The position numbers were made by a program, and so were the translations under genes. The notes below the pieces were generated by a model. It saw only the letters and a list, made by a program, of their open reading frames with translations, did not search any database and was not told the origin of the DNA. Positions 8,988 to 16,210 of a stretch of DNA of 64,000 nt are shown piece after piece. The stretch is from Chitinophagaceae bacterium (GTDB lineage Bacteria > Bacteroidota > Bacteroidia > Chitinophagales > Chitinophagaceae), in NCBI GenBank assembly GCA_014879565.1, contig JACSRW010000025.1, forward strand, positions 186,001 through 250,000. The letters are read 5' to 3'. Each line of letters begins with the position of its first letter. The first letter of the stretch is position 1.

Positions 8988-10175
8988 TTACTTCACGATT
9001 TCAGTCACCTGACCGGCACCTACGGTACGGCCACCTTCGCGGATCGCGAATTTCAGCCCTTTTTCCATGGCGATCGGCTGGATCAGCTTCACATTCAGGG
9101 ATGTGTTATCACCAGGCATTACCATTTCAGTACCAGCGTTCAGTTCCACTTCTCCGGTAACGTCGGTAGTACGGAAATAGAACTGGGGACGGTATTTGTT
9201 AAAGAACGGCGTGTGACGGCCACCTTCTTCTTTGCTCAGTACGTAAACCTCAGCCTTGAATTCAGTGTGCGGGGTGATGGAACCGGGTTTTACGATTACC
9301 ATACCACGACGGATCTGGGTTTTCTCAATACCACGGAGCAGCAGACCGGCATTGTCACCAGCCTCTCCCTCATCAAGGAGTTTGCGGAACATTTCCACAC
9401 CTGTACAGGTAGAAGTCAGCGGCTCGGGGATCAGACCCACGATTTCAACGGGCTCACCCACTTTAATACGACCACGCTCAATACGACCGGTAGCAACCGT
9501 ACCACGACCGGTGATAGAGAATACGTCTTCAACAGACATCAGGAAGGGCTGGTCAACCGGGCGGGGAGGCAGCGGGATATAGCTGTCAACCGCATCCATC
9601 AGCTCTTCTACTTGTTTAACGGCTTCTGCTTCACCTTCCAGAGCCTTGATGGCAGAACCTTTGATGATCGGTGTATTCGCACCGTCAAAACCGTAGAACG
9701 TCAGGAGGTCACGGATTTCCATTTCCACCAGTTCCAGCAGTTCTGGGTCATCAACCAGGTCAACTTTATTCATAAATACCACAATCTTGGGTACACCTAC
9801 CTGGCGGGCCAGCAGGATGTGCTCTTTTGTTTGCGGCATGGGACCGTCTGTAGCGGCTACCACCAGGATCGCACCATCCATCTGGGCGGCACCGGTGATC
9901 ATATTTTTAACATAGTCAGCGTGACCAGGACAGTCAACGTGAGCATAGTGACGGTTAGCCGTCTGATACTCTACGTGAGCCGTATTGATGGTAATACCCC
10001 TTTCTTTCTCCTCAGGAGCAGCATCAATTTCATCATATTTTTTGGCCTGCGCCATACCCTTGGATGCAAGGATGCTTGTAATAGCGGCAGTCAAAGTTGT
10101 TTTACCATGGTCAATGTGTCCGATGGTACCAACGTTAACGTGGGGTTTGTCCCTCTTAAAGGTCTCTTTTGACAT
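8988..10175 (-). CDS. tuf: Elongation factor Tu
   Basis: GTPase of 395 aa that delivers aminoacyl-tRNA to the ribosome. G motifs are intact: G1 [10 protein letters not shown]2 [13 protein letters not shown]3 DCPGHADY, G4 NKVD and G5 GSAIKAL. Beta-barrel domains 2 and 3 end with the usual [11 protein letters not shown]. It follows four tRNA genes and precedes tRNA-Trp, secE and nusG, the widely conserved tRNA-tuf arrangement. No Shine-Dalgarno sequence precedes the ATG. It is probably co-transcribed with the tRNAs from about 10.94 kb. Confidence 0.98.
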   Translation of the reverse strand: MSKETFKRDKPHVNVGTIGHIDHGKTTLTAAITSILASKGMAQAKKYDEIDAAPEEKERGITINTAHVEYQTANRHYAHVDCPGHADYVKNMITGAAQMDGAILVVAATDGPMPQTKEHILLARQVGVPKIVVFMNKVDLVDDPELLELVEMEIRDLLTFYGFDGANTPIIKGSAIKALEGEAEAVKQVEELMDAVDSYIPLPPRPVDQPFLMSVEDVFSITGRGTVATGRIERGRIKVGEPVEIVGLIPEPLTSTCTGVEMFRKLLDEGEAGDNAGLLLRGIEKTQIRRGMVIVKPGSITPHTEFKAEVYVLSKEEGGRHTPFFNKYRPQFYFRTTDVTGEVELNAGTEMVMPGDNTSLNVKLIQPIAMEKGLKFAIREGGRTVGAGQVTEIVK

Positions 10176-10284
10176 TGTTATCGGTTTTAAAGTTGTGTTT
10201 TACAATGATTGTTTTTTATCGGGAAGCCATCAGCCGGAACCGTTGGCCATCTTTGCAACACATTGTTATTCAATAAAAAATCTG

Positions 10285-10356
<72 letters not shown>

Positions 10357-10402
10357 CTTAACTCAGTCAGCAGCCCGTTTCACCGGGTTTCAGCAGTCAT
10401 TT

Positions 10403-10446
10403 TTCCCGACTACTGCAGTCTGCTAACTGCAGGCTGCAAACTGAAA
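10403..10446. repeat. Degenerate ACTGCAG-type tandem repeat between two tRNAs
   Basis: The units CTACTGCAGTCTG, CTAACTGCAGGCTG and CAAACTG follow one another with a period of about 13-14 nt in the spacer between tRNA-Thr(GGU) and tRNA-Gly. It is low-complexity intergenic DNA with no visible function. Confidence 0.45.
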
Positions 10447-10448
10447 GG

Positions 10449-10521
10449 AGCGGGAGACCGGGCTCGAACCGGCCACCTGAAGCTTGGAAGGCTACCGCTC
10501 TACCAAATGAGCTACTCCCGC
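10449..10521 (-). tRNA. tRNA-Gly (anticodon UCC)
   Basis: Acceptor GCGGGAG/CTCCCGC, anticodon loop CTTCCAA (TCC), T-loop TTCGAGC and discriminator T. No CCA is encoded. The anticodon stem GTAGC/GCTTC has one T-T mismatch at its second pair, which is slightly unusual; the remainder is normal. Confidence 0.92.
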
Positions 10522-10538
10522 TTTTTCCCCACCGAAGC

Positions 10539-10558
10539 CCTGCCTGCCGGCAGGCAGG
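10539..10558. repeat. 20-nt perfect palindrome inside a REP-like hairpin
   Basis: CCTGCCTGCCGGCAGGCAGG is its own reverse complement. The flanks read, on the minus strand, CCCCATCTTCGCAAAA before it and GCTTCGGTGGGG after it. Joined together these would form another REP-like hairpin of the type found 60-150 nt away, so the palindrome looks inserted into the loop of a REP copy. Confidence 0.7.
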
Positions 10559-10603
10559 TTTTGCGAAGATGGGGTTGCTTCTAAGAACTACTTTACCTCT
10601 TTC

Positions 10604-10704
10604 TGAGAGGTATTCCTCCTTCGCTGAAGCTATGGAGGACGTTGCCCTCTTTCGCAAAAGCTACAGAGGGCGCTGCTCCACTTCGCTAAAGCTACGTGGG
10701 GCGC
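10604..10704. repeat. Cluster of three REP-like hairpins between tRNA-Gly and tRNA-Tyr
   Basis: Three tandem imperfect palindromes share the core TTCGC-NN-AAGCTA. Their outer stems differ but still pair: CCTCC/GGAGG (about 10612-10635), CCCTCT/AGAGGG (about 10645-10670) and CCAC/GTGG (about 10678-10700). Arms that changed together suggest the hairpin shape, not the exact sequence, is kept. The cluster lies within the tRNA-tuf transcript. Confidence 0.65.
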
Positions 10705-10706
10705 TG

Positions 10707-10789
10707 TGGGCAAGGATGGATTCGAACCACCGAACTCCGAAGAGGACAGATTTACAGTCTGTTGCCGTTGGCCACTTGGCTACTTGCCC
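10707..10789 (-). tRNA. tRNA-Tyr (anticodon GUA)
   Basis: Class II tRNA of 83 nt with a long variable arm (TCCTCTTCGGA). Acceptor GGGCAAG/CTTGCCC, anticodon loop CTGTAAA (GTA), T-loop TTCGAAT and discriminator A. No CCA is encoded. It is separated from tRNA-Thr(UGU) by only 6 nt. Confidence 0.96.
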
Positions 10790-10795
10790 GCCCTG

Positions 10796-10868
10796 AGCCA
10801 CCTGTCGGAATCGAACCAACGACCTACTGATTACAAATCAGTTGCTCTACCGGCTGAGCTAAGGTGGC
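10796..10868 (-). tRNA. tRNA-Thr (anticodon UGU)
   Basis: Acceptor GCCACCT/AGGTGGC, D-arm with AGCCGGTAGAGC, anticodon stem ACTGA/TCAGT with loop TTTGTAA (TGT), T-loop TTCGATT and discriminator T. No CCA is encoded. It is the first gene of the tRNA-tuf unit. Confidence 0.96.
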
Positions 10869-10934
10869 ATATAATCCGGGCCCCTTGGAGGGCTTCGGAA
10901 GGGCAATAAAGAACTACCCCATTTTTTGGGAAGG

Positions 10935-10963
10935 CAAAGGTAAGGGAATTTAGATATTGCAAA
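10935..10963 (-). promoter_or_regulatory. Probable promoter of the tRNA-tuf operon
   Basis: A minus-strand -7 element TACCTTTG (10942-10935) has a TTTG (10963-10960) 17 nt upstream, slightly short of the usual 19-20. It lies between the raiA terminator and tRNA-Thr(UGU). Confidence 0.55.
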
Positions 10964-11002
10964 AATTTTAAAGGGAGAATTTTCTGCTGAAAATCAGGAA
11001 AT

Positions 11003-11030
11003 AAAAAAGACCCCGCCGGTGGCGGGGTCT
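11003..11030 (-). terminator. Rho-independent terminator after raiA
   Basis: AGACCCCGCC-ACC-GGCGGGGTCT is followed by T6 on the minus strand. It is a strong stem 14 nt after the raiA stop that separates raiA from the tRNA-tuf unit. Confidence 0.88.
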
Positions 11031-11043
11031 GAAGCTGTTTTTT

Positions 11044-11343
11044 TTATGCTGCCTGTTTTTCTTTTTTTCGTTTAATCTGGTTTACTAAAGAATCAAATGC
11101 ACTGTCAAAAGATTCCTCAAAGGATTTACTGGTGGATTTTACAAAGAAATTGTGACGTGGAACATGGACCCTGATTTCTGCGATTTTGTCCTTAATCGAA
11201 TGCACCACATTGTCCAATTTCAGAAACACATTCACCTGAATGATACGATCGCTAAACACTGTCAGCTTTTCAATTTTCCGGTTGACATACTCAATCAGTT
11301 TGCTGTCAGCGTTGAAATGAACAGTTTGAATTTTTACGTTCAT
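11044..11343 (-). CDS. raiA: Ribosome hibernation-promoting factor / RaiA family
   Basis: Short HPF/RaiA-type protein of 99 aa. The fold is recognisable from the start MNVKIQTVHFNADSKLIEYVNRKIEKL and from KIAEIRVHVPRHNFFVKSTSKSFEESFDSAFDSLVNQIKRKKEK. Such proteins bind the 30S A/P-site region and silence ribosomes in stationary phase or stress. It lacks the C-terminal dimerisation domain of long HPF. ATG at 11352 (MTTMNV) is an alternative start; 11370 in the ORF track is unlikely. It follows the Xer recombinase gene and is closed by a strong terminator. Confidence 0.88.
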   Translation of the reverse strand: MNVKIQTVHFNADSKLIEYVNRKIEKLTVFSDRIIQVNVFLKLDNVVHSIKDKIAEIRVHVPRHNFFVKSTSKSFEESFDSAFDSLVNQIKRKKEKQAA

Positions 11344-11496
11344 GGTCGTCATTTTTAAACTGTGAAACAATAAATAAAGAACTGTTACTGGCGGTTTTCC
11401 TTAGGTTCGGTTCTTATATCAGTTTCAAATTACTAAAAAAGACAGCTCCGTCCAACTAAAAAGGACTTAAATTTTATTGTGCCGGCCCCTGTTTTT

Positions 11497-12399
11497 TTAT
11501 CCTTTTGGGTGGGCTTTTTTATGTATATCCTTCAGTTTTTCAATTGTGTTATGTGTGTACACCTGGGTGGCAGCCAGGCTGCTGTGCCCCAGTAACTCCT
11601 TCACTGCATTCAGATCAGCCCCGTTGTTCATCAGGTGGGTGGCAAAACTGTGACGCAATACGTGCGGACTACGCTTGGATAGGGTACTGGCTTCAGACAG
11701 TGAGCGGTTGACCAGGTCCCATGCATAACGGGGATACATCCTTTTTCCCTTCCCGGTTACCAGTAAAATATCCCCGCAATCCCCGAATTCTTTCCTTTTG
11801 AGTTCCTTGTAAGTCCTGACTAACCGGATAAGCTCCTGGCTGACCGGAATTATTCTTTCTTTATTCCCTTTCCCCAGCACTTTTATTTGGCTCCGGCCTT
11901 CATCCACCTGGCTTTCCCGCAACCCGATCAACTCACTCAACCGCATCCCCGTAGCATAAAAAATGGATACCAGCATGGCCGTATTCAGGCTCTTCCAGTC
12001 CTCCGGGTGACTGTTCAGCCCTTTTACCAGTTCAACCGCCTCCTCCTCCTTGACAAAAACCGGCAATTTCCGGCCCTTTTTGGGACTGATAACCTGACCC
12101 ATCGGCGACTGAAGGACCCTGCCCGTCTTGAGCAGGTATTTAAAAAATGATTTTAAGGTGGAAATTTTCCGGTTAAGGGTTACTGCTCCCATCCCCTGCT
12201 CCCGTAAATATGCCAGCCAGCTGCGCACAAAGGCGGACTGAACGGCCGCAGGGTCTGCCACTTCATACTGCGTAGCCATATACCGGAAAAATCCTTCCAG
12301 GTCATTGGTATAGGATATCACCGTATGAGAAGAATACCTTTTCTCAAAACGGATATAATCCAGAAAATACTGTATAGCCGGGTGCTGGGTCTGGGGCAT
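11497..12399 (-). CDS. Tyrosine recombinase XerC/XerD family
   Basis: Site-specific recombinase of about 300 aa. The N-terminal SAM-like core-binding domain (IQYFLDYIRFEKRYSSHTVISYTNDL) is followed by the catalytic domain. Catalytic residues are visible: Arg in ATGMRLSELIGL, HxxR in HVLRHSFATHL, His in LGHSSLAA and the Tyr nucleophile in TQVYTHNTI. The full length and housekeeping location (between rpsU and raiA, as in other Bacteroidota) point to dif-site dimer resolution rather than a mobile-element integrase. XerC and XerD cannot be told apart here. The start at 12399 (MPQTQHP) is preferred over 12417. Confidence 0.9.
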   Translation of the reverse strand: MPQTQHPAIQYFLDYIRFEKRYSSHTVISYTNDLEGFFRYMATQYEVADPAAVQSAFVRSWLAYLREQGMGAVTLNRKISTLKSFFKYLLKTGRVLQSPMGQVISPKKGRKLPVFVKEEEAVELVKGLNSHPEDWKSLNTAMLVSIFYATGMRLSELIGLRESQVDEGRSQIKVLGKGNKERIIPVSQELIRLVRTYKELKRKEFGDCGDILLVTGKGKRMYPRYAWDLVNRSLSEASTLSKRSPHVLRHSFATHLMNNGADLNAVKELLGHSSLAATQVYTHNTIEKLKDIHKKAHPKG

Positions 12400-12467
12400 A
12401 AAAAAAGACAGCTGCAAAGCTATAAAACTCCACAGCTATCTTCTGCAATATTTTGAGTAAGACAGGC

Positions 12468-12665
12468 TTAGGCCTCTATCTTTCCACTGGCAATCTTCTG
12501 CTTGTAAATCGCTTTGAGAACTTCGCCGCGACGTTTTACAGAAGGCTTCGTAAAACTCTGACGTTCACGAAGTTGCAGGAGAACTTTCGATTTTTCGAAT
12601 TTCTTCTTGTACTTCTTTAAAGCCTTGTCAATGTTTTCGCAATCTTTGGAATCGATGATAAGCAT
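12468..12665 (-). CDS. rpsU: 30S ribosomal protein S21
   Basis: Protein bS21, 65 aa, basic, matching the family (NIDKALKKYKKKFEKSKVLLQLRERQ, SFTKPSVKRRGEVLKAIYKQK). In Bacteroidota S21 helps hide the 16S anti-Shine-Dalgarno tail, which explains why most genes here lack that signal. This gene is the exception: AAAGGGGGT lies 10 nt before the ATG and partly pairs within a small hairpin. It is the first gene of the unit that continues with xer and raiA, and has its own -7 element at 12715-12722. Confidence 0.95.
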   Translation of the reverse strand: MLIIDSKDCENIDKALKKYKKKFEKSKVLLQLRERQSFTKPSVKRRGEVLKAIYKQKIASGKIEA

Positions 12666-12673
12666 AATGTTTG

Positions 12674-12689
12674 ATACCCCCTTTGGTAT
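12674..12689 (-). promoter_or_regulatory. Extended Shine-Dalgarno and sequestering hairpin of rpsU
   Basis: The minus-strand leader reads ATACC-AAAGGG-GGTAT, a 5-bp hairpin. Within it AAGGGGGT can pair with the 16S 3' tail over 8 bp with a single G-U wobble (ideal AAGGAGGT). It sits 10 nt before the ATG. The arrangement suggests autogenous control by S21: free anti-SD tails, present when S21 is scarce, would favour rpsU translation. Confidence 0.7.
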
Positions 12690-12714
12690 TTTTAAGTCTT
12701 ATTTTTTCGGGAGG

Positions 12715-12722
12715 CAAAGATA
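12715..12722 (-). promoter_or_regulatory. -7 element of rpsU
   Basis: An exact TATCTTTG lies on the minus strand. It predicts a leader of about 44 nt that includes the Shine-Dalgarno hairpin. No clear -33 match was seen. Confidence 0.5.
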
Positions 12723-12774
12723 GGAGCCTTTTTTGATTTGAAGAAATGATTTTAGAATTGATTTATTTTGCTCC

Positions 12775-13365
12775 ATGTTTACAGGAATTGTTGAAGCTAC
12801 CGGGATCGTGCGATCCGTCATACTATCCGGCACAAACCGGACCTTCTGGATTGAATCCGCCATTTCAGCCGAATTGAAAACAGACCAGAGTGTCAGCCAC
12901 AACGGCACCTGCCTGACCATTGAAGAAGTGTCGGGTAACCGGCACCGGATGACTGCCATTGAAGAAACTCTCCGGAAAACCAACCTGGGCAACTGGCAGG
13001 AAGGCACCCTGGTGAACCTGGAACGTTGTCTGCAGCTCAATGGCCGGATAGATGGCCACCTGGTACAGGGGCATGTGGATGCCACCGGTACCTGTATCAG
13101 CAAATCCGAAAAAGAGGGCAGTTGGGAATTTACCTATTCATTTCCGCCCGCATTTGCCGAACTGCTGATTGAAAAAGGATCTGTCTGTGTGAACGGAATC
13201 AGCCTGACGGCCTTTGATGTTACCCGTGACAGCTTCAAAACAGCGATTATCCCCTATACTTTCACGCATACCAATATGCACCGGCTGGAACCCGGCGATC
13301 CGGTAAACCTGGAGTTTGACATGGTGGGCAAGTATCTGGTCAGAAGACTATCTTTGAATGCATAA
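12775..13365 (+). CDS. ribE: Riboflavin synthase alpha subunit
   Basis: Enzyme of 196 aa that dismutates two 6,7-dimethyl-8-ribityllumazine molecules to riboflavin. It has the duplicated lumazine-binding barrel. Repeat 1 begins MFTGIVEATGIV and has SHNGTCLTIE; repeat 2 has GRIDGHLVQGHVD and GSVCVNGISLTAFD. No FMN riboswitch can be present, since only about 50 nt separate it from the divergent rpsU promoter. A TATTTTG element ends 4 nt before the ATG, so the mRNA may be leaderless. An acyltransferase gene follows after 17 nt. Confidence 0.94.
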   Translation: MFTGIVEATGIVRSVILSGTNRTFWIESAISAELKTDQSVSHNGTCLTIEEVSGNRHRMTAIEETLRKTNLGNWQEGTLVNLERCLQLNGRIDGHLVQGHVDATGTCISKSEKEGSWEFTYSFPPAFAELLIEKGSVCVNGISLTAFDVTRDSFKTAIIPYTFTHTNMHRLEPGDPVNLEFDMVGKYLVRRLSLNA

Positions 13366-13382
13366 CCCAGGAATAATCCCGC

Positions 13383-14471
13383 ATGCAGACAGTTCCCGCA
13401 ACCCGGCAGCATTTCCCGGCCCTCGATGGTCTGCGGGGACTGGCCATCCTGCTGGTAGTTGTATACCATAACTTCGGCTTTATTCCCTATTTCTTTTTTG
13501 GCTGGCTCGGCGTGGACCTGTTTTTTGTTCTTTCCGGCTTTTTAATTACCGACATCCTGATGAAAAGCCTGGGGCAGCCGGGTTACCTGAAAAATTTCTA
13601 TATCCGCAGGGTCTTACGCATTTTTCCCTTGTATTACCTGTCTCTTATCCTGTTTCTTTTCCTGATTCCCCTTTTTACCGACCGGCTGGATATCGGTTAT
13701 TATCGTGAAAACCAGGCCTGGCTATGGCTTTACCTGCAGAACTGGCTGTATATTTTTAATGACCCGGCCTCCCACAATACCCTCAACCACTTCTGGTCAC
13801 TCGCCGTGGAAGAACAGTTTTACCTGCTCTGGCCCTGGATAATCCTTCTGTTAAAAAAACCCGGACGACTGCTCCTCTTACTCGGGCTACTCCTGCTGGC
13901 GGTTATCGGACTCCGACTCTGGATATGGAATCACCAGGTGGCCGACCTGGCCTACTTCAATCTCTATACATTCACACGGATTGACGGCATTTGTGTGGGC
14001 AGCATGGTCGCCCTGCTTCGTATCAGCCGTCCGGCTTTTCTGGACAATCAAATGCCCTATATTGTCGGCGGCTTTGCTCTGCTGAATTTTGTTTTCTATT
14101 TCATTAACCGGCAGTATCAGTACTCCTATCCCTACCTGGCCCTGGCAGGTTATTCCACCTTTGCCATGGTTTTCGGTCTCCTTGTTCACGAAGCAGTATC
14201 CGGAGAAAATAAACTGATCAGCCGGCTTTTCTCCTGGTCACCCCTCCGTTTTTTCGGCCGTATCTCCTATGGCTTTTATATTTTTCACTGGCCGGTTCAT
14301 CTGCTGGTAGTACCTGCCATAACCCCGCTCCTGTCGGCTGCAGTAAGCGGCAGAACATTGTCTCTGGTGGCAGCCCTGGTCAGTACACTGATCGCCGTGC
14401 TCGTCAGCTGGCTCAGCCTCCGGTATATTGAAAGCTACTTCCTGCGTCTGAAAAAAGGGTTTGGCGGTTAA
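13383..14471 (+). CDS. Acyltransferase family 3 membrane protein (OafA/YrhL-like)
   Basis: Integral membrane protein of 362 aa with about ten hydrophobic helices. The N-terminus carries the family signature LDGLRGLAILLVVVYHNF with the presumed catalytic His, then GVDLFFVLSGFLITDIL and HFWSLAVEEQFYLLWPW. Such enzymes O-acetylate or O-succinylate extracellular sugars of O-antigen, capsule or peptidoglycan. It has no C-terminal SGNH domain. It lies 17 nt after ribE and 50 nt before a glycosyltransferase gene, which suits surface glycan or glycolipid decoration. The substrate is unknown. Confidence 0.9.
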   Translation: MQTVPATRQHFPALDGLRGLAILLVVVYHNFGFIPYFFFGWLGVDLFFVLSGFLITDILMKSLGQPGYLKNFYIRRVLRIFPLYYLSLILFLFLIPLFTDRLDIGYYRENQAWLWLYLQNWLYIFNDPASHNTLNHFWSLAVEEQFYLLWPWIILLLKKPGRLLLLLGLLLLAVIGLRLWIWNHQVADLAYFNLYTFTRIDGICVGSMVALLRISRPAFLDNQMPYIVGGFALLNFVFYFINRQYQYSYPYLALAGYSTFAMVFGLLVHEAVSGENKLISRLFSWSPLRFFGRISYGFYIFHWPVHLLVVPAITPLLSAAVSGRTLSLVAALVSTLIAVLVSWLSLRYIESYFLRLKKGFGG

Positions 14472-14521
14472 GGTATAAATCAGGCCCTGATCCCTGTTAT
14501 CTTCATTATCTTAGCCCCGGC

Positions 14522-15466
14522 ATGACCGCACATCTGACCATACTGATCCCGGTTTATAACGACACCGAAGCAGCTAACCGTTTGCTGGATGCCCTGTCCT
14601 CCATGCTGAAAGATGTAACCCGCTATAAAGTCCGGGTACTCCTGGTCAATGACGGCTCAGCAGAAAGACCGGCCATTACCCCCCGCGAAAATATGGCCAT
14701 TCAGTTGCTGCACCTGGTCAGAAATACAGGCCACCAGAAAGCAATTGCCATCGGGCTCGCTTTCATAAAGGAAAATATACCTTCAGACCAGGTACTGGTT
14801 ATGGACTGCGACGGGGAAGACAGACCCGAAGATGCCCTGATTTTACTGGAACAGGCGGAGAAAAATCCCGGACATATCGTATTCGCCCGGCGCAAATCAC
14901 GCAAAGAAGGGCTGCGTTTCCGCGGTTATTACCGCATATACAAGATCGTTTTCCGTTTGCTCACCGGGAAAAAAATCAGTTTTGGCAACTTCCTGGTGTT
15001 GCCGGCCCCCCTGCTGAATAAGCTCGTTTATTACAGTGAAATCTGGAATCACCTGGCAGGCGCTATCCTGAAATCCGGTTTACCCTATATACCAATTGAT
15101 ACCCATCGCGGGCAACGTTACGCAGGCGTGTCAAAAATGAACTTCACCTCCCTCCTGCTCCACGGACTGGGCGCGGTTGGGGTATTTATTGAAATAATTG
15201 CCAGCCGGCTGCTGCTTTTTTCCCTGGCCCTGATCGGCCTTTCCCTGCTGGTGATCCTGGGATTGCTGGGCATCAAATATTTCACACATAAAGCTATTCC
15301 GGGCTGGACGTCCACAGTGACATCCGCCATGCTTATCATACTGCTGCAAAGTTTCCTGTTGTCGCTGTTCACCATCTTCCTGTACTTATCCTCCCAGTCC
15401 CAGCGCAAGTTTATTCCGGCCACCCACTACCGGGATTATACCGGGGATACAGAAATCATAGCCTGA
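14522..15466 (+). CDS. Family 2 glycosyltransferase, DPM1-like, with two C-terminal TM helices
   Basis: Protein of 314 aa. The GT-A domain (about residues 1-215) has ILIPVYND, LLVNDGS and the DxD-like MDCDGEDRPEDA. It also has QRYAGVSKM, the QRxxGxSK motif of polyprenyl-phosphate mannosyl/glucosyltransferases. Two hydrophobic segments follow (about 225-255 and 262-290). It probably moves a sugar from an NDP-sugar to undecaprenyl phosphate or another lipid acceptor at the inner membrane. A -7-like TATCTTAG lies 7 nt before the ATG. The stop overlaps the next start by one base (TGATG). Confidence 0.87.
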   Translation: MTAHLTILIPVYNDTEAANRLLDALSSMLKDVTRYKVRVLLVNDGSAERPAITPRENMAIQLLHLVRNTGHQKAIAIGLAFIKENIPSDQVLVMDCDGEDRPEDALILLEQAEKNPGHIVFARRKSRKEGLRFRGYYRIYKIVFRLLTGKKISFGNFLVLPAPLLNKLVYYSEIWNHLAGAILKSGLPYIPIDTHRGQRYAGVSKMNFTSLLLHGLGAVGVFIEIIASRLLLFSLALIGLSLLVILGLLGIKYFTHKAIPGWTSTVTSAMLIILLQSFLLSLFTIFLYLSSQSQRKFIPATHYRDYTGDTEIIA

Positions 15467-16182
15467 TGTCTGATAAGAATTATGCATACCCGGGAAATGA
15501 ACTGATACTGTTCAGGGACGCGCAAAACTGGAAGAACTATTTTGCTTCCGTCATCAGCCCCTTTATTAAGGGCCGGGTACTTGAAGCCGGAGCAGGGATC
15601 GGATCCAATACCTCGTTGCTGCAAAATAATCAGGTGAGTGAATGGATCATGCTGGAACCCGATACCGGCATGGCGCGCGAGCTGACTGAAAAGATCGGGC
15701 ATGAACGGTTCCCTGTTAAGACGACTGTTTGCTGCGGCACCACCGCCGATATCAGCCAACCCTTTAACTGTATCCTTTACATAGATGTACTGGAACATAT
15801 TGAAGAGGACCGTTCCGAACTGGAAAGAGCCGCCTCACTTCTTCAGCCCGGAGGCACCCTGATCGTTCTTTCGCCTGCATTTCCGCAGCTTTTCAGTCCC
15901 TTTGATAAAGCGATCGGTCATTACAGGAGATATACCGTAAAATCACTCCTGGCTGCCGCCCCTCCTGTTCTTCAAAAAATAAGCTGCCGGTATTACGACA
16001 GCCTGGGTTTTGCCGCCTCCCTGGCCAATAAAGTCCTGCTCAGGCAACATTACCCGGAGCCGGCGCAAATCCGCTTTTGGGACCGGCGCCTGATTCCGCT
16101 TTCCCGGATAATGGACAAACTGATTTTTCACAGTTTCGGAAAAAGCATTATTGCCATCTGGAAAAAGAAGGAAAGCCAATAA
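15466..16182 (+). CDS. Class I SAM-dependent methyltransferase
   Basis: Protein of 238 aa. SAM motif I is VLEAGAGIGSNT, the acidic post-I residue is in MLEPDTG, and the motif II region is CILYIDVLEHIEED. GGTLIVLSPAFPQLFSPFD follows. The DVLEHI/HYRRYT combination resembles methyltransferases found in glycan and lipid gene clusters. It is translationally coupled to the preceding glycosyltransferase, so both may act on the same product. The substrate cannot be deduced. Confidence 0.83.
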   Translation: MSDKNYAYPGNELILFRDAQNWKNYFASVISPFIKGRVLEAGAGIGSNTSLLQNNQVSEWIMLEPDTGMARELTEKIGHERFPVKTTVCCGTTADISQPFNCILYIDVLEHIEEDRSELERAASLLQPGGTLIVLSPAFPQLFSPFDKAIGHYRRYTVKSLLAAAPPVLQKISCRYYDSLGFAASLANKVLLRQHYPEPAQIRFWDRRLIPLSRIMDKLIFHSFGKSIIAIWKKKESQ

Positions 16183-16193
16183 GTCTCTTTATT

Positions 16194-16201
16194 TAGTTTT
16201 G
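16194..16201 (+). promoter_or_regulatory. -7 element before the desaturase-family gene
   Basis: An exact TAGTTTTG lies 9 nt before the ATG at 16211. It supports that start over the ORF-track start at 16151, which lies inside the preceding methyltransferase gene. Confidence 0.5.
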
Positions 16202-16210
16202 CAGCATTGT

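Noticed and set aside
10397-10796. Small ORFs spanning the tRNA spacers (for example 10397-10657 and 10569-10796)
   Set aside because: They run through tRNA genes and REP-like palindromes; the apparent peptides are translations of repeats.
11497-12399. Integrase of a mobile element next to the tRNA array
   Set aside because: Full-length Xer-type protein in a conserved housekeeping position; no attachment repeats or cargo genes around it.
12723-12774. FMN riboswitch for ribE
   Set aside because: The gap to the divergent rpsU promoter is about 50 nt, too short for the FMN element, and no conserved motif is present.
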